In this document: positions 52,187 to 61,459 of the stretch, one piece after another
Numbering within the stretch: the first letter of the stretch is position 1
Layout of the letters: every line of letters begins with the position of its first letter
Made by a program: the position numbers and the translations under genes
Notes under the pieces: generated by a model
The model's input: only the letters and a program-made list of their open reading frames with translations
Databases searched by the model: none
What the model was told of the DNA's origin: nothing
Source: Oribacterium sp. KHPX15
Lineage (GTDB): Bacteria > Bacillota > Clostridia > Lachnospirales > Lachnospiraceae
Assembly: GCF_900107835.1 (NCBI RefSeq)
Contig: NZ_FNRG01000003.1
Span: 124,001 to 188,000 of the forward strand
DNA: 64,000 nt
Direction of reading: 5' to 3'

Positions 52187-55100
52187 ATGAGAAGTTATAG
52201 TGTCATTGAAGACGGAAACATGAAAACAGGTTGGTATGGTTTTACTCCATTATCCGTTGTGGGTGATGTATTGGGATATGCAGATGAGATACTTGGAGAG
52301 ATAAAGACTGATTTTGATTATCCAAAGCACTCTTTGGTTTATTTTGATTTTGATATTTTCGATCCTTCCACAAAAAGTTATGGGACAAAAGACGAAAACA
52401 GGCATCTGGAGGATGCTTTTTCGGTTGTCCATGACTTTTTCAAAGATGAACATATTTCACGTCTTTCTGTAGATAAATATATATTCTGTTCAGAAACCTT
52501 TGGACTTATTGAAAAACTTGAAAAACTGAATGCTGCAGTACACTCTTTGCAAAACGGAGAGCTCATCCGTTTAAATGCCGGAATCTATAATATGAGCGCA
52601 GACGATATTGCTGTTATGATCGATTGTGATCTTGCAAAGATTGCCTGTGACCATATAAGAAATGATCCCGACAGGTTTTACTGTGTCTATAAGCCGGGCT
52701 TTGACAAAACCGATGCCCTTGAGGGCTATATTCTTGATAATGTTGATTCAGCAATAGCCTCCGGCAATATTGAAGTTTATTATCAACCCATCATCAGAAC
52801 CCTTTCCGGAAGAGTTGCGGGTGTTGAAGCATTGGCCCGTTGGACCGATCCTGTAAAGGGAGTTATTCTGCCCCTTAGATTTATCGGTGCCCTGGAAAAT
52901 AACGGTCTTTCCTATAAGGTTGATGAGTATATCGTTTCAAAGGTGGCTGACAGCTTGAGAAATCAGCTTGATGCAGGTAAGGAGGTTGTTCCTGTTTCTG
53001 TTAATATCTCAAAATCGGATTTTGATGCTACTGATCCGGTGAAGATGATAGTTGATTCTTTGAATGAAAGAAACCTTGATCATCATCTTATAAATGTGGA
53101 AGTATCTGAGAAAGTATTCATCGACAGTACAGAGCATATGAAGGATGCAATTGAGCGTTTCCACAAGGAAGGCATCAAGGTTACCATAGATGATTATGGA
53201 ACAGGCTATTCTTCTCTGAATGTCATCAAGGATTACGATTTTGATGAACTGAAGATAGATATGGAGCTTCTCCACAGTACAGGTAAAAAAGCCAGAACCA
53301 TTATTATATCAACCATTAAAATGGCTAAGGAGCTGGGTATACATACCGTTGCTGAGGGAGTTGAAACCGATGAACAACTCCGTTTTCTTAAGAGCACAGG
53401 CTGTGAAAAGGTTCAGGGATACTATTACAGTGAACCTCAGTCCATGAATGTTTTTTATCAGCATCTGGCTGATATCAATATTCCTTCCGAAAACAAGGCT
53501 ATCTCTGAATTCTATGACAAGATAGGTCTGGTTGATATCATTAGCAGCCAGGCTATGGCATTGGTTGGTCTTAACAGAAACAGGTTTAAAAAGTTATTCT
53601 CCAATGTTGTATATCAGCAATATGAAAAGAGCCTGTTGGAGGAACTCAGGGCCAATGTTGTAGACCATACAGAAATAGATGAATTCCCATATGGACTGGA
53701 TCTGCTGGATACAGCATATAAGGCAATTGAGAGTAAAGAGACTGAATATATCACCTTTGATTCTACAGGATGCCAATTCAAGTTCTCTGTAGTGCTTATT
53801 TCATCCTATGATGATTACAATATGTTTCTGGTTGGCTTGGATGTCTCCAGCTTTGAAAAGAGATACGGGATGATCATGCCGGATTCATATGAGGATGTTC
53901 CTGTGCCTTTTGCTATATACCGTCCTGTTATGAATGAGGATAAAAGCAAGGTTGTGGATATGAAATATGTATTCATCAACCGGAGGTATGCAGACGAAGC
54001 GGGAAAGAGTCCCGAGGATATTGTGGGTAAGACTTATCTCCAGCTTTATCCGGAATCTGAAAAAAAGTGGATCGAGATACCATATCAGGCTATGGTCAAC
54101 AACAAGATAGTGAAGGAAAAAATGTTCATAGACTCTTTGGGGAAATGGGCTGAATTTACTATCATGCCATCCTCCATTCCCGGTTGCTGCTCCGTGGCTC
54201 TGAATGTCCTGGACGAGAAAACTTCCAGGAAGGAGCAGATTGCCCAAAATACCATCACGGATGATGTTATCGTAAGTGTTGCCAAGGTTCTGAACGGCGA
54301 TAAAAGATTCCATGAGGCTATGAAGGATGTTTTTTACAGAGTTCAGCATGTTGTTAATGCTGACCACCTGTTCATCATGAAAAAGAATGAAAGTATTCTG
54401 AATAATGCATATGAGTGTTATGGTGAAGATATTATGTTGGAGGATGACAAGGTAGAGGAAGGTATTCCTTACGAAGTCGTTGATAAACTATGGAGGAAAT
54501 TTGCCAGAAATAAAACTTATATATTTATAAATGACATAGAAAAAGTTAAGGCTGTGGGCGAGGAGATATATGAGGGCTTCAAGTCTCAGACGATAGAGCA
54601 GTTCTATGCATTTCCTTTTTACAGTCGTGCTGAGCTCACAGGTTATTTATGTGCGATAAATTGTAAACCAATAAAAGAAATAGATATCAAGAGACTGTTT
54701 GAAACTATTTCATTCTTTATAGGAGCTTATATTTCAAATCATGACTATGAACAGCTGATCAATTACGATGCTCTCACCAAAGTCAATAACAGAAATGCCT
54801 TTATCGATAAGGAAGAGGACCTTATGGAGAAGGAGGTTTCTGTGGGGATTGTCATTGCGGATCTAAATGGCCTCAAGGAAGTAAATGATAACGGCGGTCA
54901 TATGATGGGTGACAGTTTTATTAAGAATACCGCAGATTTTCTTGCAGAGATTTATGGAAGACAATATGTTTATCGAACCGGAGGCGATGAGTTTGCTGTT
55001 CTGATACCTTCTATTGATGAATATATTTTCAAAGAAAAAAACGAGCAGATTTTAAATGAACTTAACGGTGAAAAAGCACCGAACATCTCTGTCGGATTCG

Positions 55101-55222
55101 AGTGGTGCAGTAATGCTTCAGAACTTAAGTGGTGTATAAAGAAGGCTGATGACATGATGTATAAAAATAAGGCTATATACTATACAAAACATGACAGAAG
55201 ACATACACACATTTACAATTAA
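52187..55222 (+). CDS. Multi-domain c-di-GMP enzyme: degenerate GGDEF-EAL-PAS-GAF-GGDEF
   Basis: 1011 residues. Residues 45-175 look like a GGDEF fold with the motif lost (DKYIF at 96-100). The EAL phosphodiesterase (about 180-435) keeps GVEALARW (EAL 214-216), VNISKSDF, IDDYGTGYSSLN, LKIDMELL and AEGVET, so it should cleave c-di-GMP. A PAS-like region (about 560-690, YVFINRRYADEAGKSPEDIVG), a GAF-like region (about 700-845) and a second GGDEF (about 850-1005, intact GGDEF at 932-936, no RxxD I-site) follow. The protein probably has both activities, or one regulates the other. No membrane segment. The ATG follows AAGGAT. Confidence 0.9.
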   Translation: MRSYSVIEDGNMKTGWYGFTPLSVVGDVLGYADEILGEIKTDFDYPKHSLVYFDFDIFDPSTKSYGTKDENRHLEDAFSVVHDFFKDEHISRLSVDKYIFCSETFGLIEKLEKLNAAVHSLQNGELIRLNAGIYNMSADDIAVMIDCDLAKIACDHIRNDPDRFYCVYKPGFDKTDALEGYILDNVDSAIASGNIEVYYQPIIRTLSGRVAGVEALARWTDPVKGVILPLRFIGALENNGLSYKVDEYIVSKVADSLRNQLDAGKEVVPVSVNISKSDFDATDPVKMIVDSLNERNLDHHLINVEVSEKVFIDSTEHMKDAIERFHKEGIKVTIDDYGTGYSSLNVIKDYDFDELKIDMELLHSTGKKARTIIISTIKMAKELGIHTVAEGVETDEQLRFLKSTGCEKVQGYYYSEPQSMNVFYQHLADINIPSENKAISEFYDKIGLVDIISSQAMALVGLNRNRFKKLFSNVVYQQYEKSLLEELRANVVDHTEIDEFPYGLDLLDTAYKAIESKETEYITFDSTGCQFKFSVVLISSYDDYNMFLVGLDVSSFEKRYGMIMPDSYEDVPVPFAIYRPVMNEDKSKVVDMKYVFINRRYADEAGKSPEDIVGKTYLQLYPESEKKWIEIPYQAMVNNKIVKEKMFIDSLGKWAEFTIMPSSIPGCCSVALNVLDEKTSRKEQIAQNTITDDVIVSVAKVLNGDKRFHEAMKDVFYRVQHVVNADHLFIMKKNESILNNAYECYGEDIMLEDDKVEEGIPYEVVDKLWRKFARNKTYIFINDIEKVKAVGEEIYEGFKSQTIEQFYAFPFYSRAELTGYLCAINCKPIKEIDIKRLFETISFFIGAYISNHDYEQLINYDALTKVNNRNAFIDKEEDLMEKEVSVGIVIADLNGLKEVNDNGGHMMGDSFIKNTADFLAEIYGRQYVYRTGGDEFAVLIPSIDEYIFKEKNEQILNELNGEKAPNISVGFEWCSNASELKWCIKKADDMMYKNKAIYYTKHDRRHTHIYN

Positions 55223-55257
55223 AAATCAAATAACAGAGATTTTGATAGTTCTCTTTG

Positions 55258-55293
55258 AGTTGCCGGTCATCATTTGCAGACCGGCAACTTTTG
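55258..55293 (+). terminator. Terminator after the EAL/GGDEF gene
   Basis: AGTTGCCGGTC (55258-55268) pairs perfectly with GACCGGCAACT (55279-55289), then TTTT. A second small AGAGG/CCTCT hairpin near 55303-55321 may serve the opposite strand. Confidence 0.88.
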
Positions 55294-55370
55294 TGATAAA
55301 AAAAGAGAGGAAAAACCTCTCCTTCTCATATGTCCACTCTTATCAATCTCGCAAGATACGCGGCTTTGAT

Positions 55371-55862
55371 TTACAATTTGAAATCTTCAGGATAGTCATC
55401 GTAGTATAATGACAGATATCTGGGGCATTCCTTGATGCCCAGCTCATCCAGAAGCTTTGCAAATATCTCATCCAATTCTTCTTTTGTGAGATTTTTGTCG
55501 TAATCCGTCATTTCCCAGGGATATTGAGGCATCCACAGGAGGCAGTCGCCGAAAGCTTCTTCTCCCACGAACCCGAGAAAACCTGTTGTGCCATGATCTA
55601 TATTGAGAACTAAACCAACCATGTAAGGAAAAAAATCCATGCCATGATCAAAAAGAACTGACTCATAATCATTGGCGCTTATTTTGTTATCATGATAGAG
55701 ACAACCAAGCATATCATCCATTTCAGTTTCAGGATAGAGACTCTGAATAACTCCTCTATGCTTTGTTATGAAGCTGATAACATTTCCGCAGCTGAGATCA
55801 TTAAGCTGGATGCCATAGCCACTTATGGCTCCTTTTCCAAAATCACGTTTGTTTATACCCAT
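55371..55862 (-). CDS. Hypothetical protein, 163 residues
   Basis: Soluble, acidic protein (many Asp/Glu/Tyr), no membrane segment. Segments such as HDNKISANDYESVLFDHGMD, MVGLVLNIDHGTTGFLGFVG and LSLYYDDYPEDFKL are not ones I can assign. The start codon at 55860-55862 follows GGAAGGG at long spacing on the minus strand. It is isolated between two terminators and AT-rich spacers. An immunity-type or unknown conserved role is possible, but nothing in the sequence decides. Confidence 0.65.
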   Translation of the reverse strand: MGINKRDFGKGAISGYGIQLNDLSCGNVISFITKHRGVIQSLYPETEMDDMLGCLYHDNKISANDYESVLFDHGMDFFPYMVGLVLNIDHGTTGFLGFVGEEAFGDCLLWMPQYPWEMTDYDKNLTKEELDEIFAKLLDELGIKECPRYLSLYYDDYPEDFKL

Positions 55863-55983
55863 TCCACAACCCTTCCTTTATGAAATTTTCATAATATTTC
55901 TTATTTGATTTTTACCCGTTCCAAATATCCTTATCTGATTTAATGATACCATAACGAAAGGTTTAAATGTAGTTGCTTAATAA

Positions 55984-56014
55984 AAAAGTTCGAGGCAAAA
56001 CACCTCGAACTTTT
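55984..56014. terminator. Bidirectional terminator between the hypothetical gene and the EIIC gene
   Basis: AAAAGTTCGAGG (55984-55995) pairs perfectly with CCTCGAACTTTT (56003-56014) around a 7-nt loop. Confidence 0.8.
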
Positions 56015-56107
56015 AAGTATTACAGTGCCGTCTAAAGGAAAATATCTGCCTTGCAGACCGGCGGTTTATGGATGAGTAGTGGAGAATAGTTTCAACTGTT
56101 CAAATTA

Positions 56108-57196
56108 TCAAAGCTTCATGTCTCCGGGTTTTACCCAGCCGAGCTTTGTAAAGAACATATTGAATACCGGACACAAAACTGCGGGAAGGATGAAGCATAT
56201 CAGGAATAAAGCGATCCAGTCATTTGCTGTGATGGCAGCCTTTGTACCGGCCTGAATGTCATTGAGCCAGCCTGTATAAACACCGATCTGACCGACGAAT
56301 CCGCAGGTTCCCATACCGGATGAAATAGGAGTTCCGTTCATCTGCATTTTAAAAACGCATGTTGCGAGAGGTCCTGTGATGGCGGAGCAGAGTATGGGAG
56401 CAATCCATATGCGGGGATTCTTAACTATGTTTCCCATCTGGAGCATGGAGGTTCCTATGCCCTGGGATACGAGTCCGCCCACGCCGTTTTCTTTAAAACT
56501 CATAAATGCAAAGCCTACCATCTGTGCACAGCAGCCTGCAACTGCAGCACCGCCGGCAAGTCCGGTGAGGCTTAAAGCCGCACATATGGCTGCGGAAGAA
56601 ATGGGAAGTGTTAATGCTATGCCCACGATGACAGACACAAGTATTCCCATTATGAAAGGCTGCTGAGCGGTAGCCCACATTATAAGAGTTCCGGTTTTCA
56701 TGGCTGCCTTTCCAAGTGCAGGAGCCCACAGGGCTGAGAGGAAAATGCCTACGCCGATGGTCAGGAGCGGAGTTATAAGAATATCTATCTTTGTCTCCTT
56801 TGAGATGGCTTTACCGGCTTCTGCTGCGAAGATTGCTACAAAGAGTACCGCGAGAGGTCCGCCTGCACCGCCCAAGGCATTGGAAGCGAAGCCTACTGTA
56901 ATGAGAGAAAACAGAACCAATGGCGGGCAATGAAGTGCATAACCGATGGCTACAGCCATTGCCGGACCACTCATTGCGGAAGCAAGTCCGCCTACGGTAT
57001 ATTCCGTGCCTGCGATTGTTGCCACTGTGCTGGTCAGGAACGGAATATGAAACTGGGAACCAAGCGTGTTTATGATAGTTCCTATAAGAAGTGAAGCAAA
57101 AAGTCCCTGTGCCATAGCACCCAGAGCATCGATAAGATAGCGCTTCACTGATATCTCGATATCCTTACGTTTCAGAAATGATTTGAAATTTTCCAT
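56108..57196 (-). CDS. PfoR-like PTS EIIC-family membrane protein
   Basis: 362 residues, highly hydrophobic with about 9-10 membrane segments. Glycine-rich segments such as GGLASAMSGPAMAVAIGYAL, LGGAGGPLAVLFVAIFAAEAG and NGTPISSGMGTCGFVGQIGVY match the PTS_EIIC_2/PfoR group (COG3641-like), once named toxin regulator in Clostridium perfringens. The substrate is unknown and no EIIA or EIIB gene is adjacent, so transport by the classical PTS is not shown. The ATG follows GGGGGA. ptsI at the start of the window is the only other PTS gene here. Confidence 0.85.
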   Translation of the reverse strand: MENFKSFLKRKDIEISVKRYLIDALGAMAQGLFASLLIGTIINTLGSQFHIPFLTSTVATIAGTEYTVGGLASAMSGPAMAVAIGYALHCPPLVLFSLITVGFASNALGGAGGPLAVLFVAIFAAEAGKAISKETKIDILITPLLTIGVGIFLSALWAPALGKAAMKTGTLIMWATAQQPFIMGILVSVIVGIALTLPISSAAICAALSLTGLAGGAAVAGCCAQMVGFAFMSFKENGVGGLVSQGIGTSMLQMGNIVKNPRIWIAPILCSAITGPLATCVFKMQMNGTPISSGMGTCGFVGQIGVYTGWLNDIQAGTKAAITANDWIALFLICFILPAVLCPVFNMFFTKLGWVKPGDMKL

Positions 57197-57564
57197 TGTT
57201 TTCCCCCTTCATGTATAACGAATAAAAAAATCCGAGATACTGCTTGAACTGCACTGATCATCAGAATGATAAATTTTTATCATCTGAAGAAACTGCAATT
57301 GAAAAACATTTTACACCAAAGAAGAGATATATAAAATTATATTTTTGAATATCTACTATTATTTTTTATAAATTTTGTAAAAATAAATAATCTTTTGTTA
57401 TAGTAAAAATAATTTTTGCCGATATAATAAAGAGTAAAGAAATTTTTGTGTAACAAATTTACAGCACTATGTGAGTAATTGTACGGGTCTAAAATGTGTG
57501 TCGGCAGCAAATGGCAGGATCTGTATGTTAACTCACTGATTAGTCTTGATATAGGAGGTATTTC
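57197..57564. other. AT-rich intergenic region with a hairpin, no gene seen
   Basis: 368 bp between divergent genes. It should hold promoters for both. A hairpin of TCAGAATGATAAA with TTTATCATCTGA-type pairing lies near 57258-57286, in the leader of the EIIC gene. A TATAAT-like box at 57422-57427 has no good -35 partner. I see no ORF or known RNA. Confidence 0.45.
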
Positions 57565-57780
57565 ATGGTTATCAACGAGACTAGAATTTACAAGAACATT
57601 GCGGACGGAAAACATGCTGCCGTTATCAATGAAGAGGAGGGTATGATCACTCTTGTCACGGGAATGGCAAACATTTTCACTGTTACCGCAAAAGAACTTG
57701 CATCGGCATTTACACCGACCCATAATACGTTTTCTTTGGAAGACATGGATCTTTGGCAGTTGCAGGTGCTGGACAGATAA
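57565..57780 (+). CDS. Small hypothetical protein, 71 residues
   Basis: Starts after ATAGGAGG at good spacing, which supports it as real. It is soluble and mildly acidic, with segments DGKHAAVINEEEGMITLVTG and SLEDMDLWQLQVLDR. No recognised family. A terminator follows immediately, so it is monocistronic. Confidence 0.65.
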   Translation: MVINETRIYKNIADGKHAAVINEEEGMITLVTGMANIFTVTAKELASAFTPTHNTFSLEDMDLWQLQVLDR

Positions 57781-57814
57781 GACGATCACCTTGACGGGCG
57801 ACCGTCTTTTTTTT
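57779..57814 (+). terminator. Terminator after the 71-residue ORF
   Basis: AAGACGATCACC (57779-57790) pairs with GGCGACCGTCTT (57797-57808) with two A-C mismatches, then a T-run. Confidence 0.7.
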
Positions 57815-57822
57815 ATTGGGAG

Positions 57823-57870
57823 GAACAGTTCAGCCGGCGCAGGCCTGCGAATGCCCCGGCTGAACTGTTC
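57823..57870. repeat. Cruciform-capable palindrome (outer 15-bp stem, inner 12-bp palindrome)
   Basis: GAACAGTTCAGCCGG (57823-57837) is exactly complementary to CCGGCTGAACTGTTC (57856-57870). Inside, CGCAGGCCTGCG (57838-57849) is itself a perfect palindrome. The GAACAGTTC core resembles the element at 7103-7148. Confidence 0.75.
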
Positions 57871-57966
57871 TGCATATCAATGAAACTTGCATGTCGCCCC
57901 GAAAATATATAGAATAAAAAACTGTACAGTAAAGAGCAACTTTAAAGAGTTTGAGGTTTTTAATTT

Positions 57967-58752
57967 ATGAATAAAATTGTGATTTCGGATGTGGATGGAA
58001 CTTTGGTGAAGGATGGGACTTTTGATATCAATCCGGAGTACTGTGAGGTGGTGAAGGAGCTGCTTGGTAAGGGGATACAGGTGGTGATTTCCAGCGGAAG
58101 GTCGTTCTCCAGTGCTTCGAAGCTTTTAGGTTCACTTGTAAATGATTTGTATTTTATTTGCGATGGAGGAACCAGCATCTGGAAGAACGGTAAAATCATC
58201 AAATCTTTTCCAATGGAAGAAAGTCTCTGGAAGGGGTTATTTAGGGATGCTATGAAGATTCCCGGGTGTGATGGTTTTATTTCAACAGGAGCTGCAGGAT
58301 ATGCACTGGATCCGGATAGTGAGATGTATCACTGGCTTACTGAGTCTTATGGGTTTGAGATGACTCCTATGAAGGATATCGAAGATATAAAGGACCCGGT
58401 TATTAAGTTTTCGATTTTTCATGGAGTTGACTGTGAGGAGGCATGCAGGGAAAGCTTTACTCCAAAATGGAAGGATAAAGCGAAGATTGCATCAGCCGGC
58501 AGTGCCTGGATGGATTGTGTGGAGAAGCATGCAAGCAAGGGGACTGCATTAAAATGGCTTCAGGAGTATCTCGGTATCAGTAAAGAGGATACTTATGCCT
58601 TTGGGGATAATATCAATGACATGGAAATGCTCAAGAATGCCGGACACAGCTACGCTGTCGGTAATGCAAGAGATGAGCTTAAGGCTGTTGCGGATGAGGT
58701 AATAAAGCCTTATTGGGAAGATGGCGTACTTGAAGTTTTGAAGTCATTATGA
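57967..58752 (+). CDS. HAD-superfamily (Cof-type) phosphatase
   Basis: 261 residues. Catalytic Asp pair in ISDVDGTLVKDG, motif II-like VISSGRSFSSASKLL, and the Cof C-terminal FGDNINDMEMLKNAG with the metal-binding Asp residues. Such enzymes act on sugar phosphates or other small phosphate esters in the cytoplasm; the substrate cannot be predicted. The ribosome binding site is weak (GAGGTTTTTAATTT). It ends 12 bp before the transporter operon and may be co-transcribed with it. Confidence 0.92.
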   Translation: MNKIVISDVDGTLVKDGTFDINPEYCEVVKELLGKGIQVVISSGRSFSSASKLLGSLVNDLYFICDGGTSIWKNGKIIKSFPMEESLWKGLFRDAMKIPGCDGFISTGAAGYALDPDSEMYHWLTESYGFEMTPMKDIEDIKDPVIKFSIFHGVDCEEACRESFTPKWKDKAKIASAGSAWMDCVEKHASKGTALKWLQEYLGISKEDTYAFGDNINDMEMLKNAGHSYAVGNARDELKAVADEVIKPYWEDGVLEVLKSL

Positions 58753-58764
58753 TTGAGGAAATAA

Positions 58765-60411
58765 ATGACCCGTAAAACAATTCTGCCGGTTCTGCTACTG
58801 GCATTTTTCTTTCTTATATCTTGTGGAAAATCAAGGCCTGATGGCACATATGTTCCTTCGGTATTTCATTATTCCGGAGGAAGCGGCAGGGTGACCATAA
58901 CCTGTGAAGAGGTTGAGCTTTCATACGGAGAAGCTGTGGCCTCAATATCGTTTTCCAGTCCGAATTATGAGTATGTCCGTGTTGATGATACAAAGATCAC
59001 CGGAGAATATACGGATAAATCATCGACTTTCAAAGTGCCTGTGAAGCTGGATGAGGAGATGACGCTCATAGGCTGCACCACGGCTATGTCCTCACCCCAC
59101 GAGATAAGCTACACGATATACATTTCTCTCGATGAAATATCGGGTGCGACAAATAACCATAATATTAGTGCCGAAGGAAATAACCCTAAAAGCAGTGCGG
59201 CGGGAAATGACCCGGGAAGCAGTACTGAAGGAAAAACCCTGGGAAGCAGTGCAGTTACCTCCGAAACGAAGGTCAACCACGAAGAGAGTGGCGAAGTAAG
59301 CATCGGAAGTAATACGGAGGATATAAGAGCCGAAGTAAAAGTACAGATCAATGATAAGTCCTTAGACCTTGCAAAAGAAATACCTGCTATAGAAGGATTA
59401 AATTATGATCACTCTATGGAGCTTAAGTATGCAAAGGGTTTCGCGGTTCACTATTATGATAATGATATAAAGCTTATTTCAGTCATAGACGGAAGCAGGT
59501 TTCTCCTACTCCCGAGGGATGCTGAGGTGCCGGAAAAACTACCGGAAAACACAACAGTTCTGAGAAAACCGGTCAGTAACATATATCTCGCTGCAACAAG
59601 TGCCATGTCACTTTTTGATGCCCTGGGGGAAATCGACTCTGTCAGCTTTACCGGTACGGATGTGTCGGGATGGAGCATTGAGGCACCGAAGGAAGCATTG
59701 GAATCAGGCAGGATGAAGTTTGCGGGAAAGTACAGTGCGCCGGATTATGAAACCCTCATTACGGGAGGCTGTGAGCTTGCCATAGAATCAACCATGATCC
59801 TTCATGAGCCTAATGTGAAGGAGCAGCTTGAGACTTTGAGCATTCCCGTTTTTACTGACTGGTCAAGCTATGAAACAAGTGCTCTTGGTCGCACAGAATG
59901 GATTCGTTTGTACGGGGCTTTTCTGGATGAAGAGGAAAAGGCGGAAGCTTTCTTCGAGGATGAAGTAGTGCGGTCAGGAGCCGATACCGGCTTCAAAAAA
60001 ACGGATAAAACCGTTGCCTTTTTCCATTTCAACACCCGGGGACTTGCTATAGTCCGGGATTCAGAAGATTATGTTTCTGCCATGATAAGAGACGGCGGCG
60101 GTATAAATGTTTTTGATTCCATTGAGTCCGGAAGTACCGGCATATCTATGGAAGAATTTTACGCAAAAGCTTCCGGGGCAGATTTTCTCATCTACAACAC
60201 AAACATTGATACGGATGTAAAAACCCTCAACGACCTTCTGAACAAATCTCCGCTTTTAAAGGATTTTAAAGCGGTAAAAGAGGGTAATGTTTACCTTATC
60301 GACAGGAAATTCTATCAGTCTACGGACAGGGTTTCCGAATTTGCGAAGGACATAAACATTATTTTAACCGGCAGTGATGAAGCTGCGGCTTTTCTGGTAA
60401 TATGCAAATAA
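58765..60411 (+). CDS. ABC transporter substrate-binding lipoprotein (Fe/corrinoid/heme type) with extra N-terminal domain
   Basis: 548 residues. A signal peptide with lipobox LLLAFFFLISCG (lipidated Cys near 20) anchors it outside the membrane. Residues about 28-125 form an Ig-like domain (GTYVPSVFHYSGGSGRVTIT, STFKVPVKLDEEMTLIG, AMSSPHEISYTIYISL) that I recall attached to related Lachnospiraceae uptake proteins. A linker of three 9-residue repeats (coding 59167-59247) follows. The FepB/BtuF-like binding domain (about 200-548) shows ALGEIDSVSFTGTDVSGW, PDYETLITGGCELAIES and ending VSEFAKDINIIL. No metal-specific motif decides between iron chelates, heme and cobalamin. It starts 12 bp after the HAD gene and is followed 7 bp later by the permease. 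Confidence 0.88.
   Translation: MTRKTILPVLLLAFFFLISCGKSRPDGTYVPSVFHYSGGSGRVTITCEEVELSYGEAVASISFSSPNYEYVRVDDTKITGEYTDKSSTFKVPVKLDEEMTLIGCTTAMSSPHEISYTIYISLDEISGATNNHNISAEGNNPKSSAAGNDPGSSTEGKTLGSSAVTSETKVNHEESGEVSIGSNTEDIRAEVKVQINDKSLDLAKEIPAIEGLNYDHSMELKYAKGFAVHYYDNDIKLISVIDGSRFLLLPRDAEVPEKLPENTTVLRKPVSNIYLAATSAMSLFDALGEIDSVSFTGTDVSGWSIEAPKEALESGRMKFAGKYSAPDYETLITGGCELAIESTMILHEPNVKEQLETLSIPVFTDWSSYETSALGRTEWIRLYGAFLDEEEKAEAFFEDEVVRSGADTGFKKTDKTVAFFHFNTRGLAIVRDSEDYVSAMIRDGGGINVFDSIESGSTGISMEEFYAKASGADFLIYNTNIDTDVKTLNDLLNKSPLLKDFKAVKEGNVYLIDRKFYQSTDRVSEFAKDINIILTGSDEAAAFLVICK
59167..59247 (+). repeat. Three tandem 27-bp units in the lipoprotein linker
   Basis: Units at 59167, 59194 and 59221 encode SAEGNNPKS, SAAGNDPGS and STEGKTLGS. 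The bases are about 75-80% alike between neighbours by eye. Confidence 0.85.
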
Positions 60412-60418
60412 TATAATA

Positions 60419-61459
60419 ATGAATGAAAAGAATACAATAGGTCAAAAAAGAATACATCGATATCTTTGGGTCGGCATCTTTCTGGTCCTGGCATTTTCTG
60501 TCGTATTTGTACTCAATATTATCACAGGAAGTGTGCCGGTTTCCGTAAGTGACATCCTCGGGATCCTGACAGGCACCGCAGGTGATACCAATGTCTCCAA
60601 GATCATCCTGATCATCAGGCTGCCGAGAGTTATCATGGCCGCTCTTCTGGGAGGGGCTCTTGCGGTATCCGGGTTTCTGCTTCAGACCTTTTTTGGAAAC
60701 CCTATAGCCGGACCCTTTGTGCTGGGCATATCCTCAGGGGCCAAATTCACTGTTGCCCTCAATATGATTTTCTGGGTAAGTATGTCAAAATCCGGCTCAT
60801 CGCTTTCCATGATTCTTTCAGCCTTTGCCGGTGCACTTCTGTCAACAGCATTCATTATCTTTGTTTCCGGAAGCGTCAGGCATAAAGCCGGACTTCTGGT
60901 GGCCGGAATCATGATAGGCTATATTTGTTCCGCGGCAACGGATTTCCTTCTGACCTTTGCGGAGGATAAGGACATCATAAATCTGAGAGGGTGGTCCATG
61001 GGCAGTTTTTCCGGTATGAGCTGGGACGGGGTTTGTGTCTCCGCCGCAGTCATAGGCATTACCCTCATCATCACTTTTCTTTTATCAAAACCCATAGGAG
61101 CGCTCCGGCTTGGAGAGAATTATGCAAAAAGCATGGGTGTCAATGTCAAAGTCTTCCGGATAGTCATCATCCTTTTATCAAGTGTTCTTTCGGCCTGCGT
61201 AACCGCCTTTGCGGGACCGATTTCTTTTGTGGGTATAGCAGTTCCGTTTCTTTCAAAACAGATGCTTAAAAGCTCGGAGCCCACGGTGCTTATTCCGGTA
61301 TCATTTATGTGCGGCGCGGTTTTCTGCATGTTGTGCGATCTTATAGCGAGATGTACTTTTGCTCCTACGGAGCTTAACATAAGCACGGTTACAAGTATCT
61401 TTGGAGCTCCTATAGTAATTTTTATGCTGATAGACAGGAGGATGGATGGGAAGGTCTGA
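60419..61459 (+). CDS. FecCD-family ABC transporter permease
   Basis: 346 residues with about nine or ten membrane segments. The family pattern RLPRVIMAALLGGALAVSGF, QTFFGNPIAGPFVLGISSGA, LRGWSMGSFSG and AFAGPISFVGIAVPFLSKQM is clear. It pairs with the substrate-binding lipoprotein upstream and the ATPase downstream. The 3' end overlaps the ATPase gene by 14 bp. Confidence 0.95.
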   Translation: MNEKNTIGQKRIHRYLWVGIFLVLAFSVVFVLNIITGSVPVSVSDILGILTGTAGDTNVSKIILIIRLPRVIMAALLGGALAVSGFLLQTFFGNPIAGPFVLGISSGAKFTVALNMIFWVSMSKSGSSLSMILSAFAGALLSTAFIIFVSGSVRHKAGLLVAGIMIGYICSAATDFLLTFAEDKDIINLRGWSMGSFSGMSWDGVCVSAAVIGITLIITFLLSKPIGALRLGENYAKSMGVNVKVFRIVIILLSSVLSACVTAFAGPISFVGIAVPFLSKQMLKSSEPTVLIPVSFMCGAVFCMLCDLIARCTFAPTELNISTVTSIFGAPIVIFMLIDRRMDGKV

